Assembly (NCBI RefSeq): GCF_000091045.1 | Contig: NC_006692.1 | Coordinates: 217,921 to 281,920, forward strand | From: Cryptococcus deneoformans JEC21 | Lineage: Eukaryota; Basidiomycota; Tremellomycetes; Tremellales; Cryptococcaceae | DNA: 64,000 nt | Reading direction: 5' to 3' | Shown here: piece after piece, positions 22,091 to 33,900 of the stretch | Numbering within the stretch: the stretch's first letter is position 1 | Layout: each line of letters opens with the position of its first letter | Notes under the pieces: generated by a model | The model's input: the letters and a program-made list of their open reading frames with translations, nothing else | What the model was told of the DNA's origin: nothing | The model's database searches: none | Made by a program: the position numbers and the translations under genes

Positions 22091-22472
22091 ATATGTAGAG
22101 TGATATATTTTGTAGTTTTTCACTTGTATACTGCATAAACTAATGATCAATGACTTAATGATGCAAACCATCATTTGTGTTTATATACATGGCGTATCTG
22201 CAATGACCTTGAGCACCTATCAAAATATTTCGATCCGTGATTTCCAAACACACTAACAATCTATGCACATATATTATTGTTACTCCCCGACTAGACATAG
22301 ACGCGCCATATGGTCGTGGCTTTAATTACGAATGACGACGGTCCGCTGTCCAAAAACAATATAAAACAAGAATAGAATAGGATACAGAAAATTAGTTAAG
22401 CGGTATACCCAAGTGAAATCAAGTTACAGAACAACAGGTGGCCACCAAAAGCAAAGCAGAGCATAGAATAAT
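22091..22472. other. Convergent intergenic region
   Basis: This AT-rich 382 bp lies between two convergent stop codons. It holds two 3' UTRs. No ORF, repeat or RNA gene was recognised. Confidence 0.45.
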
Positions 22473-25400
22473 TTACACCCGAAGCCCTGAAGGTTGACTA
22501 GCCACATATCGTGGAATTGGCTTGCGCTTAGCAGGTGACTTATTAGTCCCTCTGTCTTTCAATGGTCTCCTATAAGTGAAGTCAGCAATGATCACACAGA
22601 GTTTTATTGGAGCGAAGACTCACGGTTTATTGATAGCTCTTTCAGGCCCACTGATACATGATGACGAAATTTCATCCATGTACACGTTCTCCTTGTCCTT
22701 GCGTCGTGCAGTCGCTTTAGCAGGAAGTATAAGAGGCTTCAACTGCGGAGGCTTGAGAGCTGAGACATTGGACCCAGGCTCGGGTTTCCCGGGCTTGTTC
22801 ACATTCACAACCATCTCACGCCTGTCCGAGTCTCTTTTCCTTCCCCAACCGAGGGCTTGTCTCTTGGCTTTAGAGTCCACCCGCTTCCTCTCTGACTGCT
22901 GTTCCGCCTTCCTCACGTTCTTTGCCTTGGTCTTGTCCTCAAGATGCTTGCGAACCCCAAAGGTGTCGAGCACAGGGAGCTGGAAAGGACTGATGGGCTT
23001 GAACGGAGCAATTTTAGGCGGTGGAGAGGAGGGTGTTTCCCTAGCGAAAGGAGCAAAAACGGTGGCAAAAGGAGAAATAACAGGAATAGGAGCAGATGCA
23101 GGAGCCTCGGGTACATCGTCGGGGAAGGCAAAGCTAAAAGCTGAGGGGGTGGTTGACGCCTTGGATCCAGTGGAGCTCTTCTTCTCATACTTGGTGGTAA
23201 GGGACATTTTGGGCTTGTTGACAGGGACTGGTTTTGGGAGAGGCAGACCGTAAGGAGAACAAAGGGATCGAGCGTCATTGAGTGACGATTTGCGACGATG
23301 GGCAATACGACCAACGGGAAGCTGCTCAAGTGGTTTATAGGCTTGGGAGGATTGGGTAAGGAACGCCGCAATTTCATCCGTGGTCCGTGGCATGTTCCAG
23401 TCTGCTGTCTCATTAGATATTTCTTCAACGCTCGATGAGATTACACACCAGAAATAGCCATCCTCGATTCTTCGCTGTCCACCCACACATTCTTAGCCTT
23501 TCTGAACTCATCCATGGCTTCCCTCTCCCACTGCACCCAAGTCCTGACCGAATCGAGCCTATTAACTTCTTCTTCCATCTCGAGAGTTTCAACGCCCACG
23601 ATAGTAAGATCATTTTGAGAAGCAATGGCAAAAGTTCGTGCAGGACTAGTAAATGACCTGTTTGGACGGAGTGTGGCCAAGGAGGGCATTTCATGAATGG
23701 TCGCATCAATGTTAACCTGAGCAGACGAGGTTTGCCGGCGATGCCCTCGAGCACGGGCACCAAGGGTGAACGAAGCAGCATTCGTGTCGAGTGACAGCCT
23801 ACTGGAGGTCTCGGACGCCGAAGGAGAAGTAAGTCCCGGAGTATCGATGGGCACATCCGAGAAAACAAGCTCAGCAGGACGTCGGTGTCCAGGCTTGGGA
23901 GGGCGGGCCATGGAGGATCCAAGCATTTGGCGCGCACCAGCTGCCTGAGTTTTCTTTTTACCAAGTGGGGCTAACAAAAGGCTTGTTAGTATGAAGATAA
24001 CTAATTATAATTCAGACTCACTGATATTTGACATATCCTCACCGCTGCCCTGCAAACATCTTTCAAGCTCACGTACCCTTTTAGTAACATTTCTGGCCAT
24101 TGCGTCCGCAAAGGTATCGTCAGCGATTGAATTGCTGGTGTCGGTGGAGATGGTTGAGATGGGGCGCAAGCCCCGAAGGAAGAATTTATCGTTGGCCGAC
24201 TGCTGCTCAGGTCCGAAGAAGGAATCGGCACCGATCGAAGTTCGAGACGATTCATCGGCTGAAGACATGAAAGACTCTCGCGGTGCGGAAGGAGCGTTGA
24301 ATAACGAGTCATCAACCACCCTAGCCCGACTAGCATCAAACAGAGAATCATGAGCGATCTTGCCACAAGTCGTATCGAATAGACTGTCCCACGAAGCTGA
24401 ACGCTGGCATGACGTAGAAGCTTTGGCGGCGTCGTCAGGGGGCGATCCCGAGATAGACGTGAGTTGCACCCCACCATCAAGCTGGAACATCCTATCGCCA
24501 AGGCCGGGTCGGAGAATTTGGGACACTGAGGTGTTTGAACAGGTGCTGCTGGCAGCGGAGGTGTTGCGGCGATGAGCAGCCCAGTCTGGGCGACCCAAGG
24601 AGCTTTGGCTGGAAAGGTTTCGGCGATGCTTGCTGACGTATGACGACCGTCGGTTGTTGTGCATACTGACAGGAGGACCATTACCTATCAATGAATTGTA
24701 ATCGGAACCGCCAACAGAGTCCACAGACTGGATGGATGAGTTTCGACGGTGGTGACCTCTCCGAGTCACAGGTCGACTAGAGAGCTGAGCACCAAAAGTA
24801 AAGCTAGCGAGAGATTCGCGAGACGGAGAATGTCTTGGTAAGCGCTCATTGGCAACTTCTTCAATTGTCCCGGTCAGAGAAGGCTGGCGAGAGTGCGACT
24901 GAGCAGAAGGCACCACGTAGTCAAAGTAATTGGTGTACTCCCGCTCTGCGCCAGTGCCAATGACGGAACCAATGCTAGACATAGTAGCAACGCTGGACTC
25001 TGCTCGCTTATGGCCACGAGGCTCGAAGTTGACAAGTGGCGGTGGAAGAGTCGGAAAGGGAGCTAGTTCCATCGGAGTCACAGCCTCGGGAGCTCCGAAA
25101 GAAGCATGGCTAGGCTGTTGCTTCATGGACATGTGTTGTTGGAAGGCGACTTGACCCTTGAAAGGTTCGCGACGGGCAGGACTGGTCTTGGCAATACCCA
25201 TGACATGGTGGATCTCCGCAACATGCTCGAAAGCCTCTTCATCACCAAGCTCATCGTCTTCATCATCCGAGTCATCCGAATTATGGCTAACAATGTGCTG
25301 TGTTGTGCTATCGGAAGGTTTTTGAATGTGAAAGGATGGAACCTGGTCAACAAGGGAGATTGCTGTAGTTTTTGTGGCCGCTGCAGGCACTGCGGAAAGG

Positions 25401-28138
25401 TCATCGCCCATGAACATCTGAACGCTTCCCACGTTTCTCAAAGCTTCTACAAAAGAAGCCCGCTGGGTGCCCTGATCCAAAGCCTGGTATTCGCTAGTAA
25501 AGTCAAACGAGTTGCGATATTCGTTGAAACCCGCGCTCAGCGTATCGACGAATATTGAATCGTGAGCATCGCACCCGGCGGTGACGTCGGGGGCAAGACA
25601 GTGGGCGCTTTCGATTTCTGGTAGAAGAGCATCAGGGACAGGAGGTAGCGAGAGCGCTGGAGGGGAGGGGCCAGGTCGCCTGGGAGAGATGCGGTTTTGA
25701 GGAGGGGCAGCTGGGAGACCGAGGCGCAAGGTTTTGTTTGGAGAATATCCAGATTCGGCAGCTTCTGTGTTGACGACAACTGCCTTCAGGTCGAAAGGCA
25801 CATCAGATGTTCCATTGACCTCGAGGAGGGGCTCATTGTTCTGACAAAGGACAGTATGTTTCAGAATCTGACTCATACGAACAGCCTCATTGGTAATGCT
25901 TGTAGTGGCAAGGTGTAGCATGGTAGAATCGGGGTTCTTGGAAACCATGGGAGAAGGAGGGGCAAAGATGTTGCGCATCCCTTTGCGGACCATGCTTTGT
26001 CTAGGCGGCGAATCGATCATAGATTCCGAACGCTCAGGAGCCTCAGCTTTGGCCTGCTTGTTGGCAGCAGCTTGAGATCGATGCAAAGCAAGCTTGAGTG
26101 GACTGACATTAACAGAAGGTGGTCTAAGAGAGTTGGCGCTGGACCTGTTATTAACTAGCATAGCAGATCGGACCTTGCGAATAGGAGTAGGACTGTCATT
26201 GAAGCCTTGTCTGAGTGAATTGCTGGAAGACACCAAGTGCAAAGTAGGGCTATTGCTTGATGCGGGTGAGAAGTCAAAGACATGAACCAAATTGAGCAAT
26301 TTGTCAGTGGCAGATGCAACATGTCGAAGACCCGCTATGTTGTCAGCGACGTCCAAAGCATGTATAATTTACCTTTCCTGATAACTTCTTTTTCTTGCTT
26401 AGGTGGTTGAGCTAGAGAAGGGAGTCGATTGTTAAACACATCCGAAGAGGCAGAGATTGGAATGGGTCGCGGCTCCTCAGCAGACTCCTCGACCTCTTCT
26501 GTCAGGGACTTGAGCACAAGCTGGCCGGATATGCAAGACGCTGAAGGAGGTGCACGAGTTGGAGAATCCCTCTTCATCTTATCCATGCTCTTCCTTGCCC
26601 CCAAGCCGAAGAGATTAGAAAGAGATTTCCTTTTAGGCAAACGAGTCGGACCCATCAAAGCCTCGATGGCAGCACGAGGACCGTCAGTTGAAGGCCGATC
26701 AACCACGGAGCCAACAACACTTTCCCACACCCCGCCCCGGCCAGATGTCAAGAGACATCTGGAGGGAGAGTCAAAGGGTGTCCCCACAGCTGATTGTGAT
26801 TGTGCAACACCAACAGTTGAGGCATCACTAGGGCGGTTTTGAGCTGGGTGTTGAGCAGAGGATTGAGAGATATGTAAAGAAGGAAGAGGATGTATTGGAG
26901 ATTGAAAAGGAGAGTAACTGGATCGTGTAGTAACAGCGGGGTACTTTTCGTCGATCTTGTTAACAAGTGAAGTGGAATACTGAGCTGGCCCAGGCACTAC
27001 TGAAAGACATCAGTTTCAGGATACCAATGGAGTCCAACCCACTTACTTGAGGTGACATTCCATGTATCTTTGACAGAAGGTACGGGTGGCAAAGCTTCAT
27101 CTTCTGTAGCCATTTTGCTTCTCTTAGACTTCGATCTGCCAAGGAGACCCCAAACTTTGGATTTTGTCTTTTCCTTCCTAAGCGTCTTTTTTGGAGGCTC
27201 AACCACGATCACTGGAGCCTCAGGAGCGTCGGGCAATGGTGCGAACGTCTTGGATGCACTGTCAGTAACCTTGATTACGGAAGCAGCACTAGAATGAAGG
27301 TCTTTTAACGTTGTTTGTAAAGTTGCCGATACACGACGTTGTTGGGTAGCATGTATTGTTGGGTTAAAAGCAGGCCTATTTGAGTCAGATCAGTACCGTT
27401 TCCAGTTCCAGAGCTTTGTGGAAAAACTGACACATCATGAACATCTTTGACGCTTCTCTCGTCATTGAGCGCAGTCTTACAGGACAACGCCATGCTGGAC
27501 GTAACACTTGATCTCTTATCCAGCGGCGTCATGCTCCTCAAGGACGGTGTTCCATGCCTCAGAACTTGATCAACCACCTTAGCACCCTCCTGAGGTCTCA
27601 CAAACGGATCATCACCCATGCTAGGCCTTGAAGGCATGTCAGACTCGACGGGCGGACGAAGAGAGATTAAGTGAGAGGAGTTGGACTTGGTCGAAGGAGG
27701 CCGCTTGTGTTTTTTGAACATCATAGAGTCTTTTGGTGTAGGAACAGGAACCAAAGTCTTGATTGGTTGATCTGGCTGAGCTGGTTGGGTGCGGGAATGA
27801 TTACCCCAACTAAACAATTCGGCGAGGCCTTTTCGAGGCTTAGCCTTGGTCCTGGTCTTCGATTTGTTATCGGTTTCAATGGTTTGTCGAGACACACGAG
27901 GCGATGGGGACATGCCCATGTGAGAGTAAGGCTGTTCAGAATGCACTTGAAGCTTCCTCCTTCCTGGCTTCTCCTTCACTGGCGTCTTATCTTTATGGAA
28001 CAGGGCAGATGGGATCTTTCTCAAAGAGGCTTTGAAGCCACTGTTATTGCCAACACCCGTTGGCTGGTTGGAGGTAGGATGGAGAGAATTAGAGTGACGG
28101 GATTGCCTGTTGGGGGATAGAAGGAAAGGATTTGCCAT
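22473..28138 (-). CDS. Very large Ser-rich low-complexity protein, unknown
   Basis: I do not recognise this gene. About six short introns interrupt an otherwise open 5.7 kb, giving roughly 1,750 residues. The whole protein is Ser/Pro/Arg-rich with many RRxS-type phosphosites (for example GHKRAESS, TRRGHHRRNSSIQS, KHRRNLSSQSS, AAHRRNTSAAS), as in basophilic-kinase or 14-3-3 targets. A basic N-terminus (SPNRQSRHSN, KTRTKAKPRKG) is followed by segments with KSLSNLFGLGARKSMDK. Near the middle an acidic patch (SDDSDDEDDELGDEEAFEH) occurs. Between about 24200 and 24450, plus one upstream copy near 25550, a short DSLF-type motif recurs. A predicted helix with WVQWEREAMDEFRKAKNVWV lies near 23500. 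The C-terminus is basic (KAKRQALGWGRKRDSDRREM). No catalytic domain is visible. The start at 28138 (MANPFLLSP) is the first ATG of the open frame. A scaffold or polarity/cell-cycle regulator is plausible but unproven. Confidence 0.8.
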
Positions 28139-28698
28139 GCTGGGGGATAGTTATATATGAAGTAGGCGGTGCGCGATAAGCGATGAAACGTGAGGCACTA
28201 ACCGCTATGTGTTTGTGCGAGGAACGGTGATATAAGACAAGTAACGCGCGTGATTTCGTCTCTCTTGAGTCGTAATATCGTACGGTCGTATCGATGAATC
28301 TGACAATAAAAACGTCTAGATGTCATTAAAGTCGTGAACGGTAGAAGAAGGGTAGCATTGACAAGAGGGAAAAAGAAGGACAAGATACAGAGATACAAGG
28401 ACCTATACAGTCAGTCTTGTCAGAAGACTTGTCGTTGGTAGGAAAGAGCACAAACGTTGAAAGATTTTCTACGCTGTGTTTGTGGCAAAGAAGGCGGCGA
28501 AGAGCGTGTGTAAAGGACTGGATGGAAGATAGTGGTGGGTGGGTGAGACGACGGCAAAAGGGCGCCCAGTAAGGCGGGGGGGAGTTTGAAGGTGGTGTGT
28601 GTGGAAGATGTGTATATAAACAATAGGCGTTGAAGATTCTGTATGAAAAGGAGTTTTGATGGGCTTGTAGAACAGGCTCTGCTACCCAGTCGAAAATG

Positions 28699-28760
28699 TC
28701 GTTATTGTATCGTTAAGGGTCGTTAATCGTCAACCGTCTGCGAACCGTCGTTAGTCGTTA
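28699..28760. repeat. Cluster of five TCGTTA hexamers
   Basis: TCGTTA (TAACGA on the minus strand) occurs at 28699, 28710, 28720, 28748 and 28755, followed by two GTCGTAA variants near 28775-28790. The cluster is about 560-620 bp upstream of the minus-strand Ser-rich gene. Confidence 0.75.
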
Positions 28761-30343
28761 AAAGAAACACACAGTCGTAAGAGGTCGTAAATAAGATTGC
28801 GAGCGGTAGAAGAAGAAGAGAAAGAATGTGAATGATAGTCGGGTCTGTGGGCAGCGCGCTGAGGATCTCCAAGCGTCAAAGCAGACCCCGCAAACAAGAG
28901 AGAGCTCACATTCAGTACGTAGGAGGAATGTCATTCAACCTTCCACATGCATACGAAAGGATCGGACAGGCCACCAGCCGGATAATCTTCCGCCGGCACA
29001 TCCGTTTTTCTTTGATGTCTGATGATGTTTGATGCCGGCCATCGATGTTTGATGGATCCTGGCCGTTTTGAAACTAATGTAGGGCTTCAATCGCAAGTCG
29101 CGACTCGCAGCCCGTCTTCCTGGCTAGTTGATACTGCTCTGGCAGTGATATGTATAGTAGCGACACTGTCCTGTACATGCGTGATGATAGTAGCGTAGCT
29201 CTTTCTTGCTCCTTTGCATGCCGCGTAGCTTTCAGTGCCATTCAGGTTCGAATTGTCACTGTTGTTCGTCCGCAACAACCGACTCCCTAATACATAGGGT
29301 CATGTTCCATTCGAAAAGTCAACCCATCCAGCCAGTTCACATCTGCATTGATCACTGCGAAGTACGTCCCGACAGCCCGCGAACGGCAAGCGAGGTGTGG
29401 TTGTGTGTTTGTTTGCACATACCCACTCTCTATCTCATCTGAAACAGTTGTCAGTCGCCATTCATTAACCTGTTCCGCCGGATGAAAAGTCTTACTGGTC
29501 GACCATCTATACATGCTATACATAAGCTGAGCCGTCCGTCGGGTGATGCGGCGATGTGACTCTTGATGTTTGATGGAAGCTTGGGCCACCACTTCTTACA
29601 CTGCGGTCATCCCCATTATGAGACGTCGAGCTCAAGGTTCCTTCTTGCGCTAGGCCTGGTAAGCGCCGTCTTGTGGCAGAGATAAAAAATCCGAGGTTTT
29701 CCCCTGAATCAAGTTCTTCCCCTCACCCATATTTATTCCAACCTTTCAAGTGTATGATGTACAGAGGGCTCCATTTCGCCAGAGCCCTTCTACATGAAAA
29801 TAAAAGTGAGTCGGCGAGTGAGCACGCAGGGCCAACGACAGCAATGCCGTTGAACACGACAAATGGAGACAGGGATATAAGATGGATAGCAAGCAAGAGA
29901 TGGATAGGGGACAGACGGGCAAGGGCAGCCTGCGCAACGAGCCCGAGAGCTGAGACGATTGATTATATGTACGAGTATGAGTACTGTTCAAAAAAGGCGC
30001 CCAAACACTTTTACGGCACTACTCGTAATATTATCCAAGCAGAAGATCGACGGATTTGGTCAATGATGATGCGCACCACCACTCACCAGATGATGACGTG
30101 TAAGCACCCGATGCCAGCTGCGTGCAGCAGCAGCGCAGCAGTAAAAGATCTTTTTTTTTTTTCACTGCTGCTGCTTAATCATCAAGAATTTAGGTGATAT
30201 GTGCGACGTATTATTGCAAAGTATACCGTAGTTAACGGTTCTCGAGAGACTACAGTAATATGGTTTTATCTGAGAAAGAGTAGTCAAAATATATGCCATG
30301 TGTGACCAACACGGTTCTTCTTTCTGACCACAATGGATTTTAC

Positions 30344-30400
30344 CGGGTTGTTTGTAACCCGAAGAGCGATCGCTAATTCCAGTCGTCGGTCGAATCCGAC
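30344..30400. promoter_or_regulatory. Three consecutive dyads upstream of the ABC transporter
   Basis: CGGGTT-N6-AACCCG (30344-30361), the palindrome AGCGATCGCT (30365-30374) and GTCGG-N6-CCGAC (30385-30400) follow one another within 57 bp, about 550-600 bp upstream of the ABC transporter ATG. The first and third read as CGG-N12-CCG and CGG-N6-CCG, the general form of Zn(II)2Cys6 operators. Assignment to a regulator is inference. Confidence 0.55.
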
Positions 30401-30948
30401 AGGAGGGCACCACACGCAGCAGTTTTCAATTTCATGGAGGCCTCGGCCACCGAACCCTCATAATAAGCCATATCGATAGTCGGCCCCCATCTCCTGCGTT
30501 TCTTTTCCTTTTCATTCCCATCACTCGCACACATACATATAACCAGTGCTCTTGCCGTCTCTATCTCTCGATTCAGACCGCCAAGCATCGAGAATCCAGC
30601 AGAGCTATCATTCTGAGCAGCCGATCACCGGCCGGCCCCCGTTCGATTTTCATTTTCGGCCGCCACTAGACGTCAAGACCGCACCACTTAGCTGGAACAT
30701 TACGCCACAAGTATATATCTGGCCTATCTCTGCTCAGTCTGCGAATAGAAAGCATCTTTTTCAGCCGTTGTACTTGGCTTATCTAATCCAGTTGTTCTTT
30801 ACGAAAGGAAGGACTAGCAGCTCGAAGTTCATTATACGCACCTCCACGTTTGGTTTTGGACGTATTCAAGCTCAGCGGCCACCATTGTGTTCATTACACA
30901 AACTCAGTCAGAAGGGAGGAACCGCTCTCTGTCGAATTGAGAGAGAGA

Positions 30949-33900
30949 ATGTCGCCATTACTACCGACGCACTCGGGAGCTTCGGCCCCTCAAAATGAAC
31001 CAACACTTCCTTCGCCGTCCCATAGCGTCTCAACGAGAGTAGGCGATGAAGAGAAAGTAAGACGCTCTGAAGGTTCAGAGGGCGAAGATCGAATAAATTT
31101 AGACTCAAACAACTATGAGGAGAAGGGTGTGAAGGAAATAGAAGAAGGAGGGGACAAGAAGCAGGTTATGGCTGTTTTTGATCAGAAGAATGGCAAAGAG
31201 CTTGAAAAGCCCATTGAAGAGGGGCCGTTTACGCAACCGCGATGGTGTGTATACTCAAGACCTCATGAGTCTTTAGCTGCTAACTGATTTGATGTAGGCG
31301 ACATTCACTCCCATTCGCTAAGCCAAAGCACCCTCCACCACCACCTCCACTTTCTTTGGACGACGCCCCTGTCACACCAGAGGTTTCTGCCAACTTCTTT
31401 AATCTCCTCTTCTTTAATTGGATCAGCCCTATGATGGCTCTCGGATCAGCTCGACCTTTACAAGATGCTGATCTTTGGAAGATGGACGCCGCCCGAGGTG
31501 CTAAACCTCTTTCCGAGAAGCTTCTCGCATCCTATGCGGCTCGAACAAAGAAAGCCAATGAATACAATGCTAGGCTCGCTGACCCCAACACGCCATTGCC
31601 CTTATCAAGACGGATTATTTACTCTGTTTTGCCTCATCGCGAACAAAGAGAGAAGGATTATAGGGAAAAGCACGGAAAGAAACATGCTTCACTCGTCATG
31701 TCGCTCCTGGATGTCTTTGGCTGGTTCTTCATGTCGGCAGGTTTCATTAAAGTGTTTGGAGATACATGTCAAGCCGTAACACCATTAGTCATCCGAACAC
31801 TTATTAATTGGTCTACTGAATACCAGGCCGCCAAGAACGCTGGCCGCGATCTGCCTTCTAGAGGCCCTGGTATTGGTGCTGCTATTGGGTTGCTTCTTTT
31901 GCTCATCTGCTCAAGTTTGGGTATGCATCACTACTTCATCAGTGAGTAAATTCTATTTGTACAAAAGTGAATGAAAAGCTAATATCTCTTAGGATCCATG
32001 GGTACTGGTGTTCTTTCTCGAGCTGCGATCATCTCCGCAGTGTATCAACAAGCTCTTCAGTTCACCCAGAAGTCTCGAGGGCAGATTCCTAACGGCAAAT
32101 TGGTCAACCACATCTCAACCGATACCTCTCGAATTGACTTTGCTGCCGGTTTTGCCCATATGCTTTGGACTGCTCCTGTTCAGATGGTTGTCATCATTAG
32201 TAAGTTCATTATCGTGATACCATGCGTTCCAGAGCTAACAAACGATCAGTCATTTTGATCGTACAGATTGGGTATTCGGCTCTTCCCGGTATTGCCTTCT
32301 TGTTGATCATGACTCCTCTTCAAGCTCGATTTATGAAAACTCTTTTCATGTTCCGTAAAAAGGCCGCGACATGGACAGACAAAAGGTACGTTCGTTGTGC
32401 CGTGTAAGCAAGAATTTACTCTGACGGGTATTCAAGAGCAAAACTCCTTCAGGAAATCCTTGGTGGTATGCGTATCGTCAAGTATATGGCTTGGGAGAAG
32501 CCTTTACTCGAACGTATTCATGCCATTCGTGGTATGGAGCTCAAGTACATTCGTTTGCTTCTGGTCTTCCGATCTGGTATGACTGCCATCGCCATGTCCC
32601 TTCCTATCCTTGCTGCCATTCTCTCCTTCATCACCTACTCGCTTACTTCCCACTCACTCGAGGCTGCCAAAATCTTCACTGTCATCACTCTCTTCAACCT
32701 TATGCGAATGCCTCTCATGATGTGGCCTATGACGCTAAGTTCCACAGCTGACGCTCTCAATGCTTTGGGTCGACTGGAAGCTGTATTTGATGCTGAACTA
32801 GTGAAAGAGGAAAAAAAGGTGGACCCCTCCATGGATGTCGCCATCAAGTTGGAGAATGCTTCATTCACCTGGGATTCTGCGCCTATCGAGGAGGACAATA
32901 TGATGTCAAAGCTCACCGGAAAGTATGCCAAGGCCCTCAATGGCGGTAAGCCTGTAGGACCTCCAGGCAAAAAGGAGAAAAAGAACAAGCCTAAGAAGGT
33001 GACTGTGGCGGAGGAAATTCAGGCTGAAACTGCTGCTGGTCAACCTGGCGCAGGCGAAGCTAGCGCAGAAGGCCAAGGTCAGGAGAACCCTTCAGCACCC
33101 CCCGGCATAGATGAGGGAATCAGTGAGAAGAAGGAAATGAAAATCTTCCAGCTTCTTGACATCAACCTCAGCATTCCCAAGGGATCTTTAACAGCCATCG
33201 TCGGAGCGATCGGTTCTGGAAAGTCTAGTTTGCTGCAAGGTCTTATGGGAGGTAAGTACAGCTGTCACACGGCATATTTGTGCGTAGCTAATAATTTGCA
33301 GAAATGAGACGAATTACTGGTTCGGTGACTTTTTCGGGTTCAACTTCTCTTTGTGCGCAAACCCCATGGATTCAAAATGCTACTGTTCGAGAAGTAAGTA
33401 CTTCTGTTTGTATGGGTCACTTTTGATAAGTGTGCTAAGCCCTTGTATAGAACATCCTATTTGGTCAACCATGGGACGAGGAGCGCTATTGGGCGGCAAT
33501 CCGTGATTCAAGCCTTGAAGCTGACCTTGAACTTCTCGAAGATGGTGACGGCACTGAAATCGGTGAGAAGGGTATCAACCTTTCTGGTGGTCAAAAGCAG
33601 CGTGTCAACATTGCGCGAGCCATCTACTACAACGCGGACATCATTGCTTTGGACGATCCGCTTTCTGCCTTAGATGCCGGTGTTGGCAAGGCCGTCTTCT
33701 TCAATGCTATCCTCAACGCTCTTTCAGGCAAAACTCGTGTTCTCGTCACTCATGCCCTCCATTTATTGCCTTATGTAGACAACATCATTATGATGGAAGA
33801 CGGAAAGATCGGTGAGGTCGGTACTTATCAGGAACTGAAGGAACGGAACGGAGCGTTTGCCAAGTTGATCAAAGAATTTGGTAACGAGGAATTGGCCGAG

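Larger units (their letters stand above)
28139..30948. other. 2.8 kb divergent intergenic region
   Basis: This is the longest gene-free stretch. The left 600 bp is the promoter and leader of the large Ser-rich gene (minus). It contains a cluster of TCGTTA hexamers at 28699-28760. Three copies of GATGTTTGATG lie at 29024, 29044 and 29565. The right end is the promoter of the ABC transporter, with dyads at 30344-30400 and a TATATAT at about 30710. A (CAG)n/poly-T hairpin is near 30135-30171. The open frame at 29673-30197 lacks an ATG at its start and shows no recognisable domain. An unannotated non-coding transcript cannot be excluded. Confidence 0.5.

Noticed and set aside
29673..30197. 174-codon open frame in the large intergenic region
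   Set aside because: It begins with GTG, shows no domain or biased conservation pattern, and ends in a poly-T-derived hydrophobic run. Possible but unsupported.
30385..30400. GTCGG-TCGAAT-CCGAC looked like a tRNA T-arm
   Set aside because: The loop is six, not seven, bases and lacks the TTC; no acceptor, D or anticodon stem can be built around it.
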